NCBI GenBank assembly: GCA_965248495.1
Contig: CBDFJL010000003.1
Coordinates: 2,232,001 to 2,296,000, forward strand
Reading direction: 5' to 3'
Origin: CAUYXS01 sp965248495
GTDB lineage: Bacteria; Chloroflexota; Dehalococcoidia; Lucifugimonadales; Australimonadaceae
DNA: 64,000 nt
Shown here: positions 33,723 through 43,190 of the stretch, one piece after another
Layout of the letters: every line of letters starts with the position of its first letter
Numbering within the stretch: position 1 is the first letter of the stretch
Notes under the pieces: model-generated
Database searches by the model: none
The model's input: the letters and a program-made list of their open reading frames with translations, nothing else
What the model was told of the DNA's origin: nothing
Made by a program: the position numbers and the translations under genes

Positions 33723-35027
33723 ATGGCCGCACAGGTGTTCACCGTTGCCGAGCTCGTCGCCTACCTCCAGATCGTCCTGGAGTACGACCCGATGCTGGCC
33801 GACCTCTGGCTCGCGGGCGAAGTCGCCAATACCACCACGTCGGCCGCCGGTCACACCTACTTCACGTTGCGCGAGGAGAACACCTCGTTCCGCTGCGTGC
33901 TCTTCGCCCGCTATCCCGGCGCCGCCCACCTGACCAACGGCGCGCACGTCAACGTCCACGGACGCGTTGGCGTGTACGCGGCGCGAGGCGAAGTGCAGCT
34001 GACCGCCGACATGGTCCAGGCGGCAGGTGCCGGCGCGTTGGCCAGAGAATTCGAGGTCCTGCGCGCCCAGCTGGAGCGCGAGGGCCTGTTCGACGAGACG
34101 CGCAAGCGCCGCTTGCCCTCGTTCCCGAAGCGTATCGGCGTCGTAACCTCCGAAACGGGCGCGGTCTACCACGACATCGCGCAGACCCTCGGACGCCGGT
34201 ATCCCCTCGCTGAGCTCATCTTCTGCCCGGCCGCCGTCCAGGGCGAATTCGCCCCCGACGAGGTCGCCGGCGGCATCCGTCGGCTCAATGCGCTCGGCGG
34301 CGTCGACGTCATCATCGTCGGCCGGGGCGGCGGCTCGCTCGAAGACCTCCACGCCTTCAACACGGAGCTCGTGGCGCGGGCGATCCGCGCGAGCCACGCG
34401 CCGATCATCAGTGCCGTCGGCCACGAGACCGACGTCACGATCGCCGACTGGGTGGCCGACGTCCGGGCGGCGACACCCACCGCCGCCGCCGAGCTGGCAG
34501 CGCCGGACGTCCGTTCCCTCGCCGCGGAGACCCGGACGTTGGTGGGGCGCGCCGCGATGGCGCTGCGACAGGCGGCCTCGCAGCAGGCCCACGCCCTCCA
34601 GGAGACCGTCGCGCGGCTCGGACGCCTACTGCCGGACACAGGGGCGCTGCGCCAAGCCGTTGACGACCTGCTTGCCCAGGCCCGCCACGCCGTCGCCACA
34701 CTCGCGGGACAGCGGCGCGCCGAGCTTGCCGGCGTCGCAGGGTCGCTGGAGGCGCTGAGCCCGCTGGCGGTGCTATCTCGCGGCTACGCAGCCCTGGCCG
34801 CGCCCGACGGCTCGCGGATCGTGTCCGCCGCGAGCCTCTCGCCCGGCGACCCCTTCCGTGCGACACTGTCTGACGGCTCGCTCGACGCGCGGGTGACGGA
34901 CGCCAGCACGAACGGCGCCGCGGCACAGGCGCCCAAATCGCGGCCGGCGCGCCGCACCAAACCAGCATCGGAGACCAGGGATGGCCAAGACAGCGGCCCG
35001 CGCGATGGACAGGGAGTGCTCCTCTAG
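33723..35027 (+). CDS. xseA: Exodeoxyribonuclease VII large subunit
   Basis: ExoVII degrades single-stranded DNA. The protein (434 residues from ATG 33723; 449 from 33678) has an N-terminal OB fold (LWLAGEVANTTTSAAGHTYF), then the catalytic core with KRIGVVTSETGAVYHDI, DVIIVGRGGGSLEDL and ISAVGHETDVTIADWVADVRA, a long coiled region, and the end LAVLSRGYAAL. The C-terminal 60 residues are low-complexity. xseB follows 68 bp later. Confidence 0.95.
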   Translation: MAAQVFTVAELVAYLQIVLEYDPMLADLWLAGEVANTTTSAAGHTYFTLREENTSFRCVLFARYPGAAHLTNGAHVNVHGRVGVYAARGEVQLTADMVQAAGAGALAREFEVLRAQLEREGLFDETRKRRLPSFPKRIGVVTSETGAVYHDIAQTLGRRYPLAELIFCPAAVQGEFAPDEVAGGIRRLNALGGVDVIIVGRGGGSLEDLHAFNTELVARAIRASHAPIISAVGHETDVTIADWVADVRAATPTAAAELAAPDVRSLAAETRTLVGRAAMALRQAASQQAHALQETVARLGRLLPDTGALRQAVDDLLAQARHAVATLAGQRRAELAGVAGSLEALSPLAVLSRGYAALAAPDGSRIVSAASLSPGDPFRATLSDGSLDARVTDASTNGAAAQAPKSRPARRTKPASETRDGQDSGPRDGQGVLL

Positions 35028-35095
35028 GTGGCCGACTTTGCCAATCTCGCCAATCTCGATTGACAGGCCTGACCGACGGCTCCTGAGCGTGCGGC

Positions 35096-35446
35096 GTGGC
35101 TAAGGGCCCGGAACAGGGCGGCCTCGAACAGGGCGGCCTCGAACAGGGCGGCCCCGAGCAGGGCGAGCCCGCACAGGCCTCGTTTGAAGATGCGTTCGTC
35201 ACGCTCCGCGAGACCGTGCAGGCCCTGGAAGCCGGCAACCTCCCGCTGGCAGAGGCCACGCGCCTGTACGAGGAGGGCATGCGGCTGGCCAAGGCCTGTA
35301 ACGAGCTGCTCACTGGCGCCGAGCTGAAGATCACCAAGCTGCAGCAGGACTACGCCGCCGAGGCTGCCCGCGTGGCGCCGGCCGACGAGTTCCCGGAGCC
35401 CGACTCGCTCGACGTTACGGACGACCTGGGCGACCCGGAGCCGTAA
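35096..35446 (+). CDS. xseB: Exodeoxyribonuclease VII small subunit
   Basis: The small subunit binds XseA to form the holoenzyme. The core (SFEDAFVTLRETVQALEAGN and LPLAEATRLYEEGMRLAKAC) is a typical helical hairpin. The 116-residue product is longer than the usual 70-80 because of an N-terminal tandem repeat of EQGGL units encoded by 15-bp repeats, and an acidic C-terminal tail. GTG 35096 is the start. The stop overlaps the next ATG (TAATG). Confidence 0.88.
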   Translation: MAKGPEQGGLEQGGLEQGGPEQGEPAQASFEDAFVTLRETVQALEAGNLPLAEATRLYEEGMRLAKACNELLTGAELKITKLQQDYAAEAARVAPADEFPEPDSLDVTDDLGDPEP

Positions 35447-36105
35447 TGCAGCGCGGCGACTTCCACATGCACACGCACTTCTCGCACGACTGCCTCACGA
35501 GCCCGGAGGCACTGGTGAAGCGCGCCCAAGAGGTCGGCCTGACCCTCATCGCGGTGACGGACCACAACAGCGTGCGCGGCGGTATCGCGGCCAAGGACAC
35601 GGCCAGCATTCGCGTGATCGTCGGCGAGGAGGCCAAGTCCACCGAAGGCGAGATCACCGGCCTCTTTTTGGAGGAGGAGGTGCCCGCCGGGCTCACGCCC
35701 CTAGAAACGGTCAAGCGCATCAAGGAGCAGAACGCGCTCGTGTCCATCCCACACCCCTTCGCGGGGCTGGGGCGCTCGTCCATGTCCAGGTCGGCCATCG
35801 AGGACGTGCTGCCCTACGTGGACATCGTCGAGGCCTTTAACGCACGCACCCATGCTCGGCTGATCAACGCCGAGGCGCGGGCCTTCGCCACGGAGCACGG
35901 CATCGTCATGACCGCCGTCAGCGACGCACACACCCTTGGCGAGCTCGGCCGCGCCTACACGGAGCTGCCGGACTTCGACGGCACCGCCGAGGGATTCAAG
36001 CGCGCGCTGGCCGAGGCGACCCTCACCGAGCGGCCCGCCAGCCGCTTCGTCCACGTCGCTAGCACCGTCAACAAGCTCCGGCACCGACTCCGCCGAACCC
36101 CATGA
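35446..36105 (+). CDS. PHP-domain metal-dependent phosphoesterase
   Basis: The 219-residue protein begins GDFHMHTHFSHDCLTSPEAL, the first PHP motif (HxH, D), with AVTDHNSVRG as motif 2, IPHPFAG as motif 3 and SDAHTLGELGRAY as the final His/Asp motif. It is the stand-alone PHP type, related to nucleotide- or histidinol-phosphate phosphatases. It shares overlapping start and stop codons with xseB and the formyltransferase, so it is one operon. Substrate unknown. Confidence 0.82.
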   Translation: MQRGDFHMHTHFSHDCLTSPEALVKRAQEVGLTLIAVTDHNSVRGGIAAKDTASIRVIVGEEAKSTEGEITGLFLEEEVPAGLTPLETVKRIKEQNALVSIPHPFAGLGRSSMSRSAIEDVLPYVDIVEAFNARTHARLINAEARAFATEHGIVMTAVSDAHTLGELGRAYTELPDFDGTAEGFKRALAEATLTERPASRFVHVASTVNKLRHRLRRTP

Positions 36106-36932
36106 CCATCGAGCTCGGCTGGTTCACCGCGGGACGCGGGGCGGGCTCTCGCACCATGTTCGAGCGAACGCTGGCCTCCATCGACACGGGAGCGCTGGAC
36201 GCGCGGGTGCAATTCGTCTTCATGCACAGGGAGCGCGGCGAGGGTGAGGGCAGCGACGCCTTCATGGACCTCGCCGAGTCTCGCGGGATACCGGTCATCG
36301 CGCACTCGGCACGCGCATTCCGCGAGGCTCACGGCGGCAACCTCGCATCGAACCGTGACGCCTACGACGCGAAGGTACGCGAGCTCCTGCGGCCCTACGC
36401 ACCCGACCTCTGCGTCCTCGCCGGCTACCTGCTCATCCTGAGCGAGCCGATGGCCGACGCGTACCGCTTCGTCAACATCCATGGTGCGCTGCCCGGCGGC
36501 CCCATCGGCCTGTGGCAGACCGTCATCTGGGAGCTCATCGAAGCCCGCGCGGAGGAGAGCGGCGCGATGGCGTTCCTCGTCACGCCCGACCTCGACCGTG
36601 GCCCGCCGATCGCCTACTGCCGGTTCTCGTTACGCGGACCCCGATTCGACGGCCTATGGGCCTCAGCGGGCGATGCGACACTGGCGCAGCTACGGGAGCG
36701 TGATGGCGAGGACCTCCCTCTCTTCCGAGCGGTCAGGGCCGAGGGTGTCAGTCGAGAGCCCGCGCTGCTGGTCGAGACGCTGCGCCTGATCGCCGATGGC
36801 GACGTTCGCCTGGCCGGTCGCGCCGTCACCGACGCGCGGGGCGGCACGGCGGCGGCACGCGACCTCACCGCCCTGGTCGACGCCACGTTGGCCCCCCAGG
36901 GCTCAAACGCTGCGCAGGCAGCGGGAGGCTAG
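36102..36932 (+). CDS. Formyltransferase-fold protein (PurN-like)
   Basis: A 276-residue protein with the formyl_trans_N fold. LCVLAGYLLILSEPMADAY and FVNIHGALPGGPIGLWQTV replace the usual NIHPSLLP segment; the Asn and His of the N-H-D catalytic triad are kept, and DLDRGPPIAY could supply the Asp. It may transfer or hydrolyse formyl groups with a folate cofactor, but divergence from true PurN, and no other pur genes nearby, make the substrate uncertain. Its start overlaps the PHP stop (ATGA). Confidence 0.7.
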   Translation: MTIELGWFTAGRGAGSRTMFERTLASIDTGALDARVQFVFMHRERGEGEGSDAFMDLAESRGIPVIAHSARAFREAHGGNLASNRDAYDAKVRELLRPYAPDLCVLAGYLLILSEPMADAYRFVNIHGALPGGPIGLWQTVIWELIEARAEESGAMAFLVTPDLDRGPPIAYCRFSLRGPRFDGLWASAGDATLAQLRERDGEDLPLFRAVRAEGVSREPALLVETLRLIADGDVRLAGRAVTDARGGTAAARDLTALVDATLAPQGSNAAQAAGG

Positions 36933-36936
36933 GCCG

Positions 36937-37725
36937 ATGAGCGAGCTCACCGATCGCCTCGGCCTGGCCATCGCCCTCGCGCGCGAGGCGGGGGACTACG
37001 TCATGCGCTTCTACCAGTCGCCCGCGCTGAGCGTGGAGCGCAAGGCGGACGCGACGCCGGTGACGGACGCCGACCGCGGCGCCGAGGAGCTGATGCGCTC
37101 CCGCATCGAGGCAGCGTGCCCGAACGACGCCATCGTCGGCGAGGAGCTGCCCGATACGGACGGCTCGTCGGGCTACCGCTGGTACCTCGACCCCATCGAC
37201 GGCACGCAATCGTTCATTCACGGCGTGCCCCTCTTCGGCACCATGCTGGGCCTGGAGCACGGCGACGACGCCGTGGCGGGCGTCATCCTCCTGCCGGCGC
37301 TCGGCGAGGTCGTCTACGCGGCGCGGGGCAGCGGAGCGTGGTGGGCCACGAGCGTCGCAGCCGGCGCACCTTTAGAGCCCAAGCCAGCGCGTGTTTCGGC
37401 AGTCGCGCCTATCGGCGCCGCGACTTGGTCTGCGACCAGCGCCCACCACTTCGCGTCCGGCGCTTTCGATCGGCTAGGGGGCGCCACAGGGCTGACACGT
37501 GGCTGGGGCGACTGCTACGGTCACTGCCTGGTGGCCACCGGGCGCATCGAGGTGATGGTCGACCCGCTGATGAGCGTATGGGACTGCGCGCCGCTGCTGC
37601 CGATCGTCGAGGAGGCGGGAGGCCGCTTCACCGATGTAAGCGGCAACGCGACCATTCACGGCGGCAGCGCGGTCTCCACCAACCGCCTCGTCCACGACGA
37701 GGTATTGACCGCGCTACGGGGTTAG
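36937..37725 (+). CDS. Inositol-monophosphatase-family phosphatase (HisN-like)
   Basis: Start ATG 36937 gives 262 residues. Metal-binding motifs are visible: GEELPDTDG (Glu), WYLDPIDGTQSFIHGVPLF (D-P-I-D-G-T) and SVWDCAPLLPIVEEAGG (WD). DPIDGTQSF and RGWGDCYGHCLVATG are typical of the histidinol-phosphatase branch (HisN), though inositol phosphate or PAP could also be substrates. It ends the xseA-to-IMPase operon, convergent with clpX. Confidence 0.85.
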   Translation: MSELTDRLGLAIALAREAGDYVMRFYQSPALSVERKADATPVTDADRGAEELMRSRIEAACPNDAIVGEELPDTDGSSGYRWYLDPIDGTQSFIHGVPLFGTMLGLEHGDDAVAGVILLPALGEVVYAARGSGAWWATSVAAGAPLEPKPARVSAVAPIGAATWSATSAHHFASGAFDRLGGATGLTRGWGDCYGHCLVATGRIEVMVDPLMSVWDCAPLLPIVEEAGGRFTDVSGNATIHGGSAVSTNRLVHDEVLTALRG

Positions 37726-37974
37726 GGACGAGCTGGACCGATAGCTCATCGGAGCCGCGTCGCGGGGGCGGATGCGGGTGGGAAAAACCGAACTAGCGTA
37801 CGCCCCCAAGGCCCAGGATGGCCCGTAAGCGCAGGCGTCGCGCTCGCACTTCGACGGGCTCAGCACGGAGCGGACAATCGCAGCCTGAACCAAAGTCCGT
37901 TTCGTCCTGAGGCTCTCGAAGCCTGTCCTGAGCCGGGCCGAAGGGCGCGGGCGGATGTTTGCTTAGGGCGAAGG
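37726..37974. repeat. Intergenic region with a dispersed repeat
   Basis: Between the convergent IMPase gene and clpX, bases about 37850-37955 contain CTTCGACGGGCTCAGCAC and, inverted, TCGTCCTGAGGCTCTCGAAG and CCTGTCCTGAGC. This resembles the CCTGAG/CTTCG palindromic intergenic repeats at 42.6, 45.5 and 48.2 kb, but diverged. No gene seen. Confidence 0.45.
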
Positions 37975-39285
37975 CTAGGCGCTCTTGGCGCCGCGCTCCT
38001 CGTGGAGCAGGGTCGGCGCCTCGACCACTTGGCCCGTCGACGTCGTCAGCACGGGCGGACCCATGCGGCCGTTCTCGCTGGCGTCGATCCAGCACGTCTC
38101 GACATGCTTGAGCGACGGCAGCTCGTACATGACGTCCAGCAGCGCCTCTTCGATGATCGCGCGCAGGCCTCGGGCACCTGTGTTGCGCTTCAGCGCATGG
38201 TCGGCTGCTGCCTCGAGGGCGCGTTCCGTGAACACCAGCTTCACGCCGTCCAGCGAGAACAGGTGCTGGAACTGCTTGGCGACCGCGTTCTTCGGCTCCG
38301 TCAACACCCGGAGCATGTCCTCCTTGGTCAGCCCATGGAGGTTAACCGCCACTGGGAGGCGGCCGATGAACTCGGGGATGAAGCCATATTCCAGGAGGTC
38401 CTCGGGGGCTACCTCGTCGCGGACCTCGTCCTCGCTACGCTCCAGTATCTCCTCGGCCCTGAAGCCGATGCGGTGCCGGCCCGCTGCCACGCGGCGCGAG
38501 ATGACCTTCTCCAGGCCATCGAAGGCGCCGCCGCAGACGAACAGGATGTTGTCGGTACGCAGTTGAAGGAACTCCTGCTGCGGGTGTTTGCGCCCACCCT
38601 GGGGCGGCACGTTGGCCACGTAGCCCTCGATGAGCTTGAGCAGCGCCTGCTGCACGCCCTCGCCCGACACGTCGCGGGTAATGGAGGGGTTGGCGGTCTT
38701 TCGCGAGAGCTTGTCGATCTCGTCGATGTAAATGATGCCGTGCTCTGCACGCGCGACGTCGTAGTCGGCCGCCTGGATCAAGCGGAGCAGGATGTTCTCG
38801 ACGTCCTCACCGACGTAGCCGGCCTCCGTCAGCGAGGTCGCATCGGCGATGGCGAAGGGCACGTCGAGCACCTTTGCCAGCGTCTGCGCGAGCAGCGTCT
38901 TGCCGGAGCCGGTGGGCCCGACCAGCAGGATGTTGCTCTTCTGAATCTCGACGTCGTTGGCCAGAGCGTTGGACCACACACGCTTGTAGTGGTTGTAGAC
39001 AGCGACGCTGAGTACGCGCTTGGCGCGGTCCTGACCGATGACATACTCGTCGAGCCGGTCGGTCATCTCGTGAGGCGAGAGGCTCTTGGCCGGCGACACC
39101 GGCTGCGTCCTGACGGTGGCCCCTTCCTCGGTGATTATCTGCTGGCAGAGCCGTACGCACTCGTCGCATATGAAGACGCGCCCGGGGCCCGCGATGAGAC
39201 GCTTGACCGCGGTCTGGCCCTTGCCACAGAACGAGCACACGTGCTCGGCCCTACTGCTGCCACTGCTGCTCGAGGTTCCTGTCAT
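37975..39285 (-). CDS. clpX: ATP-dependent protease ATPase subunit ClpX
   Basis: AAA+ unfoldase feeding ClpP. The 436-residue protein has the N-terminal zinc-binding domain with C17, C20, C40 and C43, Walker A GPTGSGKT, Walker B IIYIDEIDKL, the pore loop GYVGEDVENIL and the RKH loop in GGRKHPQQEF, and the IGF tripeptide loop for ClpP in HRIGFR. All standard motifs are intact. It lies after clpP (15 bp) in the order tig-clpP-clpX. Confidence 0.97.
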   Translation of the reverse strand: MTGTSSSSGSSRAEHVCSFCGKGQTAVKRLIAGPGRVFICDECVRLCQQIITEEGATVRTQPVSPAKSLSPHEMTDRLDEYVIGQDRAKRVLSVAVYNHYKRVWSNALANDVEIQKSNILLVGPTGSGKTLLAQTLAKVLDVPFAIADATSLTEAGYVGEDVENILLRLIQAADYDVARAEHGIIYIDEIDKLSRKTANPSITRDVSGEGVQQALLKLIEGYVANVPPQGGRKHPQQEFLQLRTDNILFVCGGAFDGLEKVISRRVAAGRHRIGFRAEEILERSEDEVRDEVAPEDLLEYGFIPEFIGRLPVAVNLHGLTKEDMLRVLTEPKNAVAKQFQHLFSLDGVKLVFTERALEAAADHALKRNTGARGLRAIIEEALLDVMYELPSLKHVETCWIDASENGRMGPPVLTTSTGQVVEAPTLLHEERGAKSA

Positions 39286-39300
39286 TGGGTGCTTCCCGTC

Positions 39301-39969
39301 CTAGCTAGTCGGCTCTGGGCTTGCTGGTGCCGAGCCGTTCCCTGAGTTGTGGGGCGCCAGCGGCGTGCCGAGCACCTCATCGATCAGTCCATAGTCCTTC
39401 GCCTGCTCGGCGGGGAGGTAGAAGTCGCGGTCAGTGTCCCGGGCGATTTTCTCGTACGTCTGCCCGGTGTGGTTTGCAAGGATGGTCCGTATTTTGTCCT
39501 GCACGCGCAGGATTTCGCGGGCCGTGATCTCGATATCGCTGGCCTGGCCCTGCGCGCCACCCATGGCTTGGTGCATGTGTACCGTAGCGTTGGGGAGCGC
39601 GTAACGCTTACCTGGCGCGCCGCCGACCAGCAGCACCGTGCCCATGCTCGCGGTCATGCCAACGGCGATCGTCGAGACCGCGGGCTTGATCAGCTGCATG
39701 GTGTCGTAGATGGCAAGGCCGGAAGTAATGACGCCACCGGGGCTGTTGAGGTACAGGCTGATGTCCTTTTCCGGGTCCTCCCGCTCGAGGTACAGCAGTT
39801 GCGCGACGATGAGGTTCGCGACGGCATCGTTGATGGGCGATCCGAGGAACACGATCCGTTCCTTGAGGAGCAGCGAGTAGATGTCGAACGCGCGCTCACC
39901 GCGCGCCCCCGTCTCGATGACCATGGGAATGATGTTCGCCGCCCGCTGCATGGGATCCTGCATCGTCAT
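39301..39969 (-). CDS. clpP: ATP-dependent protease proteolytic subunit ClpP
   Basis: Serine peptidase of the Clp protease. The 222-residue protein carries the triad Ser108 (GMTASMGTVLL), His133 (HMHQAMGG) and Asp182 (DTDRDFYL), and the handle helix DIEITAREILRVQDK. The oxyanion strand LYLNSPGGVITSGLAIYDTM is also present. The GMTASMG box differs slightly from the common GQAASM. The C-terminal tail after PLAPHNSGNG is disordered. It sits 9 bp after tig. Confidence 0.96.
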   Translation of the reverse strand: MTMQDPMQRAANIIPMVIETGARGERAFDIYSLLLKERIVFLGSPINDAVANLIVAQLLYLEREDPEKDISLYLNSPGGVITSGLAIYDTMQLIKPAVSTIAVGMTASMGTVLLVGGAPGKRYALPNATVHMHQAMGGAQGQASDIEITAREILRVQDKIRTILANHTGQTYEKIARDTDRDFYLPAEQAKDYGLIDEVLGTPLAPHNSGNGSAPASPEPTS

Positions 39970-39978
39970 CGCCTCCCT

Positions 39979-41415
39979 TTACTCCCCGGCCTTGGGCCGG
40001 GTCGCCTTTGCGCGGCTTCCGCCGCGCCCCTTTGCTGCCGGCTTCGGAGCCTTTCCGGAGCTCTTGTCGCCACCCTTGGCTTCGGTGACGGCCGCCCCTC
40101 CCGTGGCCGCGATGTCCGCGATCACGTCGATGGTCCCGCGCTCGGCCAGGACGCGGCGGAGTGAGTCCTTCGCGCCCTGCTCCTTGAACATGTCACTTAT
40201 CTGCTTGCCCTCGCTGCCTGCATCGCCCACCATCTTGGCAATCTCGGCCTCCACGTCCTTGTCGGAGATCTCGATGTCGTGTGCCGCGATGAGCTCGCGC
40301 ATGATCAGGCTGCGCTTCACGCGCTCCTCGGCCTCGGGGCGAGCGTCGTCCCGGATCTCCTCTTCGGACTTACCAGCCCAGGTGAGGTAGCGCTGGTAGT
40401 GCTCCAGCGTCATCCGGCCGGTCTGCATGGCTTCGCGGAAGTCTTCGAGATAGTGGTCAAGCTCGTGGTTGATGAGTATCGGCGAGACCTCCACGGTCGC
40501 GCCCTCGACAACCTTCGCGACCGCCTCATTGCGGTGGCGCTCGGTTGCGTTCGCCTCTTCTTGTGTCTCAAGGTCCGTCTTGACCTTCTCGCGCAGCTCC
40601 GCGAGGCTGCCGTACCCGTCGCCGACTCCCTTGGCGAGCTCGTCGTCCACAGCCATGGGAACGCGGCGCTTCACGGAGTGGACGGTCGCCACGAATTGTG
40701 CGGACGCACCGGCAATCTCCGCGTTCTCGAAGTCGGCCGGCACGTCGATGGCGAACTCGGTCTCGGCGCCGAGGGGCAGCGTGATGATCTTCTCAGCGAA
40801 CCCAGGTACCGGAGCGCGGGAGTTCTGCCTCGGGACGTAGTCGGTCTGCTCGCTATTGATGAGCTCGTGGTCGTGGGCGTGCTCTTCATGGTAGGTCCAG
40901 CCGCGAACCGTCATGTTGAGCAGGTCGTCGAACTGCGGTGCGCCCTCGACGGGCTCCCACGGAGCCGCCTCGTTGGAGATCCGGGCCAGCACCTCATCGA
41001 TCTGCGACTTGCCGATGCGGACGCGCTCGCGCGGCACCCGAACGCGCTTGAAGGCGCCGAGGTCGACGGTGGGCGTGAGCGGGACCGTCGCTGTGTACTT
41101 CAGCGGGTCGAGCTGATCGAGCGAAATGGAGGGAAACCCGCCCATCTCCAGAGACTCCTGCTCGAGTGCCTTCGTAGTGACCTCCGGGAGCAGGAAGTCG
41201 AGCGCCTCGTTGGTCAGGTACTCGCGCCCGTACATCTGCTCGACGATTCGGCGCGGCGCCTTGCCCTTGCGGAAGCCATGAATGTTGAGCCGCCCGACGA
41301 CCTGCTTGTACGCGCGGTCGAGGTACGGCTCAAGGTCCTCGGGCTCCAGCTCGACGCTGAGCACGGCTTCGCGGGGTGGGCGTTGCTCGGAGGTGACCTT
41401 CACGATGTTACGCAT
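39979..41415 (-). CDS. tig: Trigger factor
   Basis: Ribosome-associated chaperone and prolyl isomerase. From ATG 41415 the product is 478 residues. The N-terminal ribosome-binding domain has the tail signature GFRKGKAPRRIVEQMYG. The central FKBP domain is diverged and shortened in its loops, so isomerase activity is doubtful. The helical C-terminal chaperone arms follow, and a Lys/Ala/Gly-rich tail ends the protein. The longer open frame to 41613 has no homology. It heads the tig-clpP-clpX operon. A TATACA-like -10 lies at 41456-41461 on the minus strand. Confidence 0.93.
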   Translation of the reverse strand: MRNIVKVTSEQRPPREAVLSVELEPEDLEPYLDRAYKQVVGRLNIHGFRKGKAPRRIVEQMYGREYLTNEALDFLLPEVTTKALEQESLEMGGFPSISLDQLDPLKYTATVPLTPTVDLGAFKRVRVPRERVRIGKSQIDEVLARISNEAAPWEPVEGAPQFDDLLNMTVRGWTYHEEHAHDHELINSEQTDYVPRQNSRAPVPGFAEKIITLPLGAETEFAIDVPADFENAEIAGASAQFVATVHSVKRRVPMAVDDELAKGVGDGYGSLAELREKVKTDLETQEEANATERHRNEAVAKVVEGATVEVSPILINHELDHYLEDFREAMQTGRMTLEHYQRYLTWAGKSEEEIRDDARPEAEERVKRSLIMRELIAAHDIEISDKDVEAEIAKMVGDAGSEGKQISDMFKEQGAKDSLRRVLAERGTIDVIADIAATGGAAVTEAKGGDKSSGKAPKPAAKGRGGSRAKATRPKAGE

Positions 41416-41515
41416 TGGCGCCCTTGCGCCCGGCCAATCAAATCGTTGCCTACTCTGTATAGCACGGCACTTTCTTACAAAAAAGTCTTGACAACGAGGC
41501 CACGGTCTGGGCGGG

Positions 41516-42445
41516 CTAACCCGCCACCTCGGCTGGCTCCACTCGCTGCTCCCCTTGCTCGTGCGGGTACAGCTCGTCCAGCAACTCGAGGAACGCTCTG
41601 ACGATAGCACCATACCTCGCCGCGCGGCGCACCATAACGGCCGTTGGTAGGGTTACTTGATGTCCTTCTCGCAGTTCCACGAGCGCAAGCGTGCCCAGCG
41701 CCAGCTCACGCCGCAGCGCGTTGTGCGGCAAGAAGCTGATGCCCAGCCCTCGCTCGATCATCCGCTTCGTCGCCTCGATGGAGTCTAGGTCCATCTGAAT
41801 ATTCGGCACGATTCCCGCCTCCCGGCACACCCGGTCGATGAGCTGGAAGTACGTGCTCTCCTTGTCGTAGACGATGAGCGGCTCCTGGCCGACCTCGTAG
41901 ATGCTCGCAACCCCCGCCTTCGCGAACCGGTGCTCGGGGTGAGTCACCAACACCACCTGCTCATCGTAGAGGTGCCGCGTCGCGATCTCCGGGTGGGTGA
42001 AGGCGCGGGACACGCCCACCTGAATCTCGTCGCCCAGCACCATGGCCAGTACCTCGGACGAGCGCCCGGTCTTTATGGCAACGTCGACGCCGGGATGACG
42101 CTCCCGGAACGCTTCGAGGATGCCCGGAAGGACGTACGCCGACACGGCCCGCACGGCGCCGATGTACAGCTTGCCGGACGCCGCTGTACGGCTGGCCTCG
42201 AGGGCCTCACGGGCGTTGCGCAGTGCCGCAAGCGACCGCTCGACGTAAGGCAACAGGGTGCGCCCGGCGTCGGTCAGGCGCACGCCCCGGCCGAGCCGGT
42301 GGAACATAGGCTCGCCCAGGTCCCGCTCCAGCGAGATGATTCGCGCCGACAGCGAGGGCTGACTCAGGCCCAGGGCGGCCGCGGCCTTGCTGAAGCTATG
42401 CGTGCGCACAACCTCAGTAAAGGCTTCGAGCTGGCCCAACTCCAT
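41516..42445 (-). CDS. LysR-family transcriptional regulator
   Basis: The 309-residue protein has the winged HTH (LEAFTEVVRTHSFSKAAAAL then GLSQPSLSARIISLERDLGE) and a periplasmic-binding-like effector domain (GKLYIGAVRAVSAYVLPGIL; GVSRAFTHPEIATRHLYDEQ). It lies upstream of tig, 100 bp away in the same direction, with no divergent partner gene on the other side, so its target is not evident. The subfamily resembles CysL/CbbR-type regulators. Confidence 0.92.
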   Translation of the reverse strand: MELGQLEAFTEVVRTHSFSKAAAALGLSQPSLSARIISLERDLGEPMFHRLGRGVRLTDAGRTLLPYVERSLAALRNAREALEASRTAASGKLYIGAVRAVSAYVLPGILEAFRERHPGVDVAIKTGRSSEVLAMVLGDEIQVGVSRAFTHPEIATRHLYDEQVVLVTHPEHRFAKAGVASIYEVGQEPLIVYDKESTYFQLIDRVCREAGIVPNIQMDLDSIEATKRMIERGLGISFLPHNALRRELALGTLALVELREGHQVTLPTAVMVRRAARYGAIVRAFLELLDELYPHEQGEQRVEPAEVAG

Positions 42446-42633
42446 GATCCGGCCTCCCTTGCCTACCCGGCGTCAGAGCGCACCTCGCGTGGGGTATGCA
42501 TCTTAAGCAACGGGCAACGGATATCTACCAAACGCCACGGCAACGCGATGGCCCAACCATAGGCAACACCAATATCTCGGCCGGCGCAAGATGCGTTTGG
42601 CTTTACCTCACCCTGAATCGGACCCGGGAGCCT

Positions 42634-42722
42634 GTCATCCTGAGCTCAGCGAAGGCTCTGACGTAGCACAACGACGATGGTTGCCCTCAGATCCTTCGTC
42701 GCTCCTGGCTCCTCGGGATGAC
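42634..42722. repeat. Dispersed palindromic intergenic repeat, copy 1
   Basis: An 89-bp element opens GTCATCCTGAGCTCAGCGAA and closes CTTCGTCGCTCCTGGCTCCT then CGGGATGAC, so the ends are inverted repeats (GTCATCCTGAG / CTCGGGATGAC) and the inner CAGATCCTTCG is the complement of CGAAGGATCT in the other copies. Similar to 48182-48294. It lies between lysR and the small membrane protein; the rest of 42446-42851 shows no gene. Confidence 0.7.
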
Positions 42723-42851
42723 ATGGCGAAAGGCCACGCTCAGCGCCTGCGTCATCCCAGCGCCGCTCTCCCCACCATCGTTGGAAAGCCGTGTCCCTTG
42801 CGCTATGGTTACCTGGCTGCTCGTTAGGGCGGGCATCTGGAGGAGGAGAAC

Positions 42852-43079
42852 GTGCTCAGACTTGTTCGGCTGCTGCTGCGGTTTGTGTGGCTCGGCATCA
42901 TGGTCCTGGGTATTCGCCGCCTCATCGAGTTCGGGCAGGAGGGCGTCGACCAGATCGTGCGGCAGATTGAGACGGGCGAGACCGCCGGCGCGGCCGGAGC
43001 CCTGGTCAAGGTGCACGAAGCCCTGCATCGGCGGCACGGCCACGATCTCCCAGCGGGTGACGTCGTCGGCGAGATGTAA
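42852..43079 (+). CDS. Small predicted membrane protein
   Basis: GTG 42852 follows GGAGGAGG at good spacing. The 75-residue product has one hydrophobic N-terminal helix (LVRLLLRFVWLGIMVLGI) and a cytosolic amphipathic tail (EGVDQIVRQIETGETAGAAG). No family recognised. It stands 112 bp before aspS on the same strand. Confidence 0.6.
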   Translation: MLRLVRLLLRFVWLGIMVLGIRRLIEFGQEGVDQIVRQIETGETAGAAGALVKVHEALHRRHGHDLPAGDVVGEM

Positions 43080-43190
43080 CGGCGCCCCTCATACGACACA
43101 GTACCCAGCGGCGACACAATACCTAGCGGCCACCCGCGACCCCCACGTGCTGGCGCGCCTCAGAGCGCCCGGCCCCCAACGGAGCACCCC

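Noticed and set aside
38002..39345. 447-codon plus-strand open frame opposite clpX
   Set aside because: A high-GC shadow of a fully conserved clpX; no domain, no ribosome site.
41488..41493. TTGACA on the plus strand as a promoter -35 between tig and lysR
   Set aside because: There is no plus-strand gene downstream (both flanking genes are on the minus strand), and no -10 at proper spacing.
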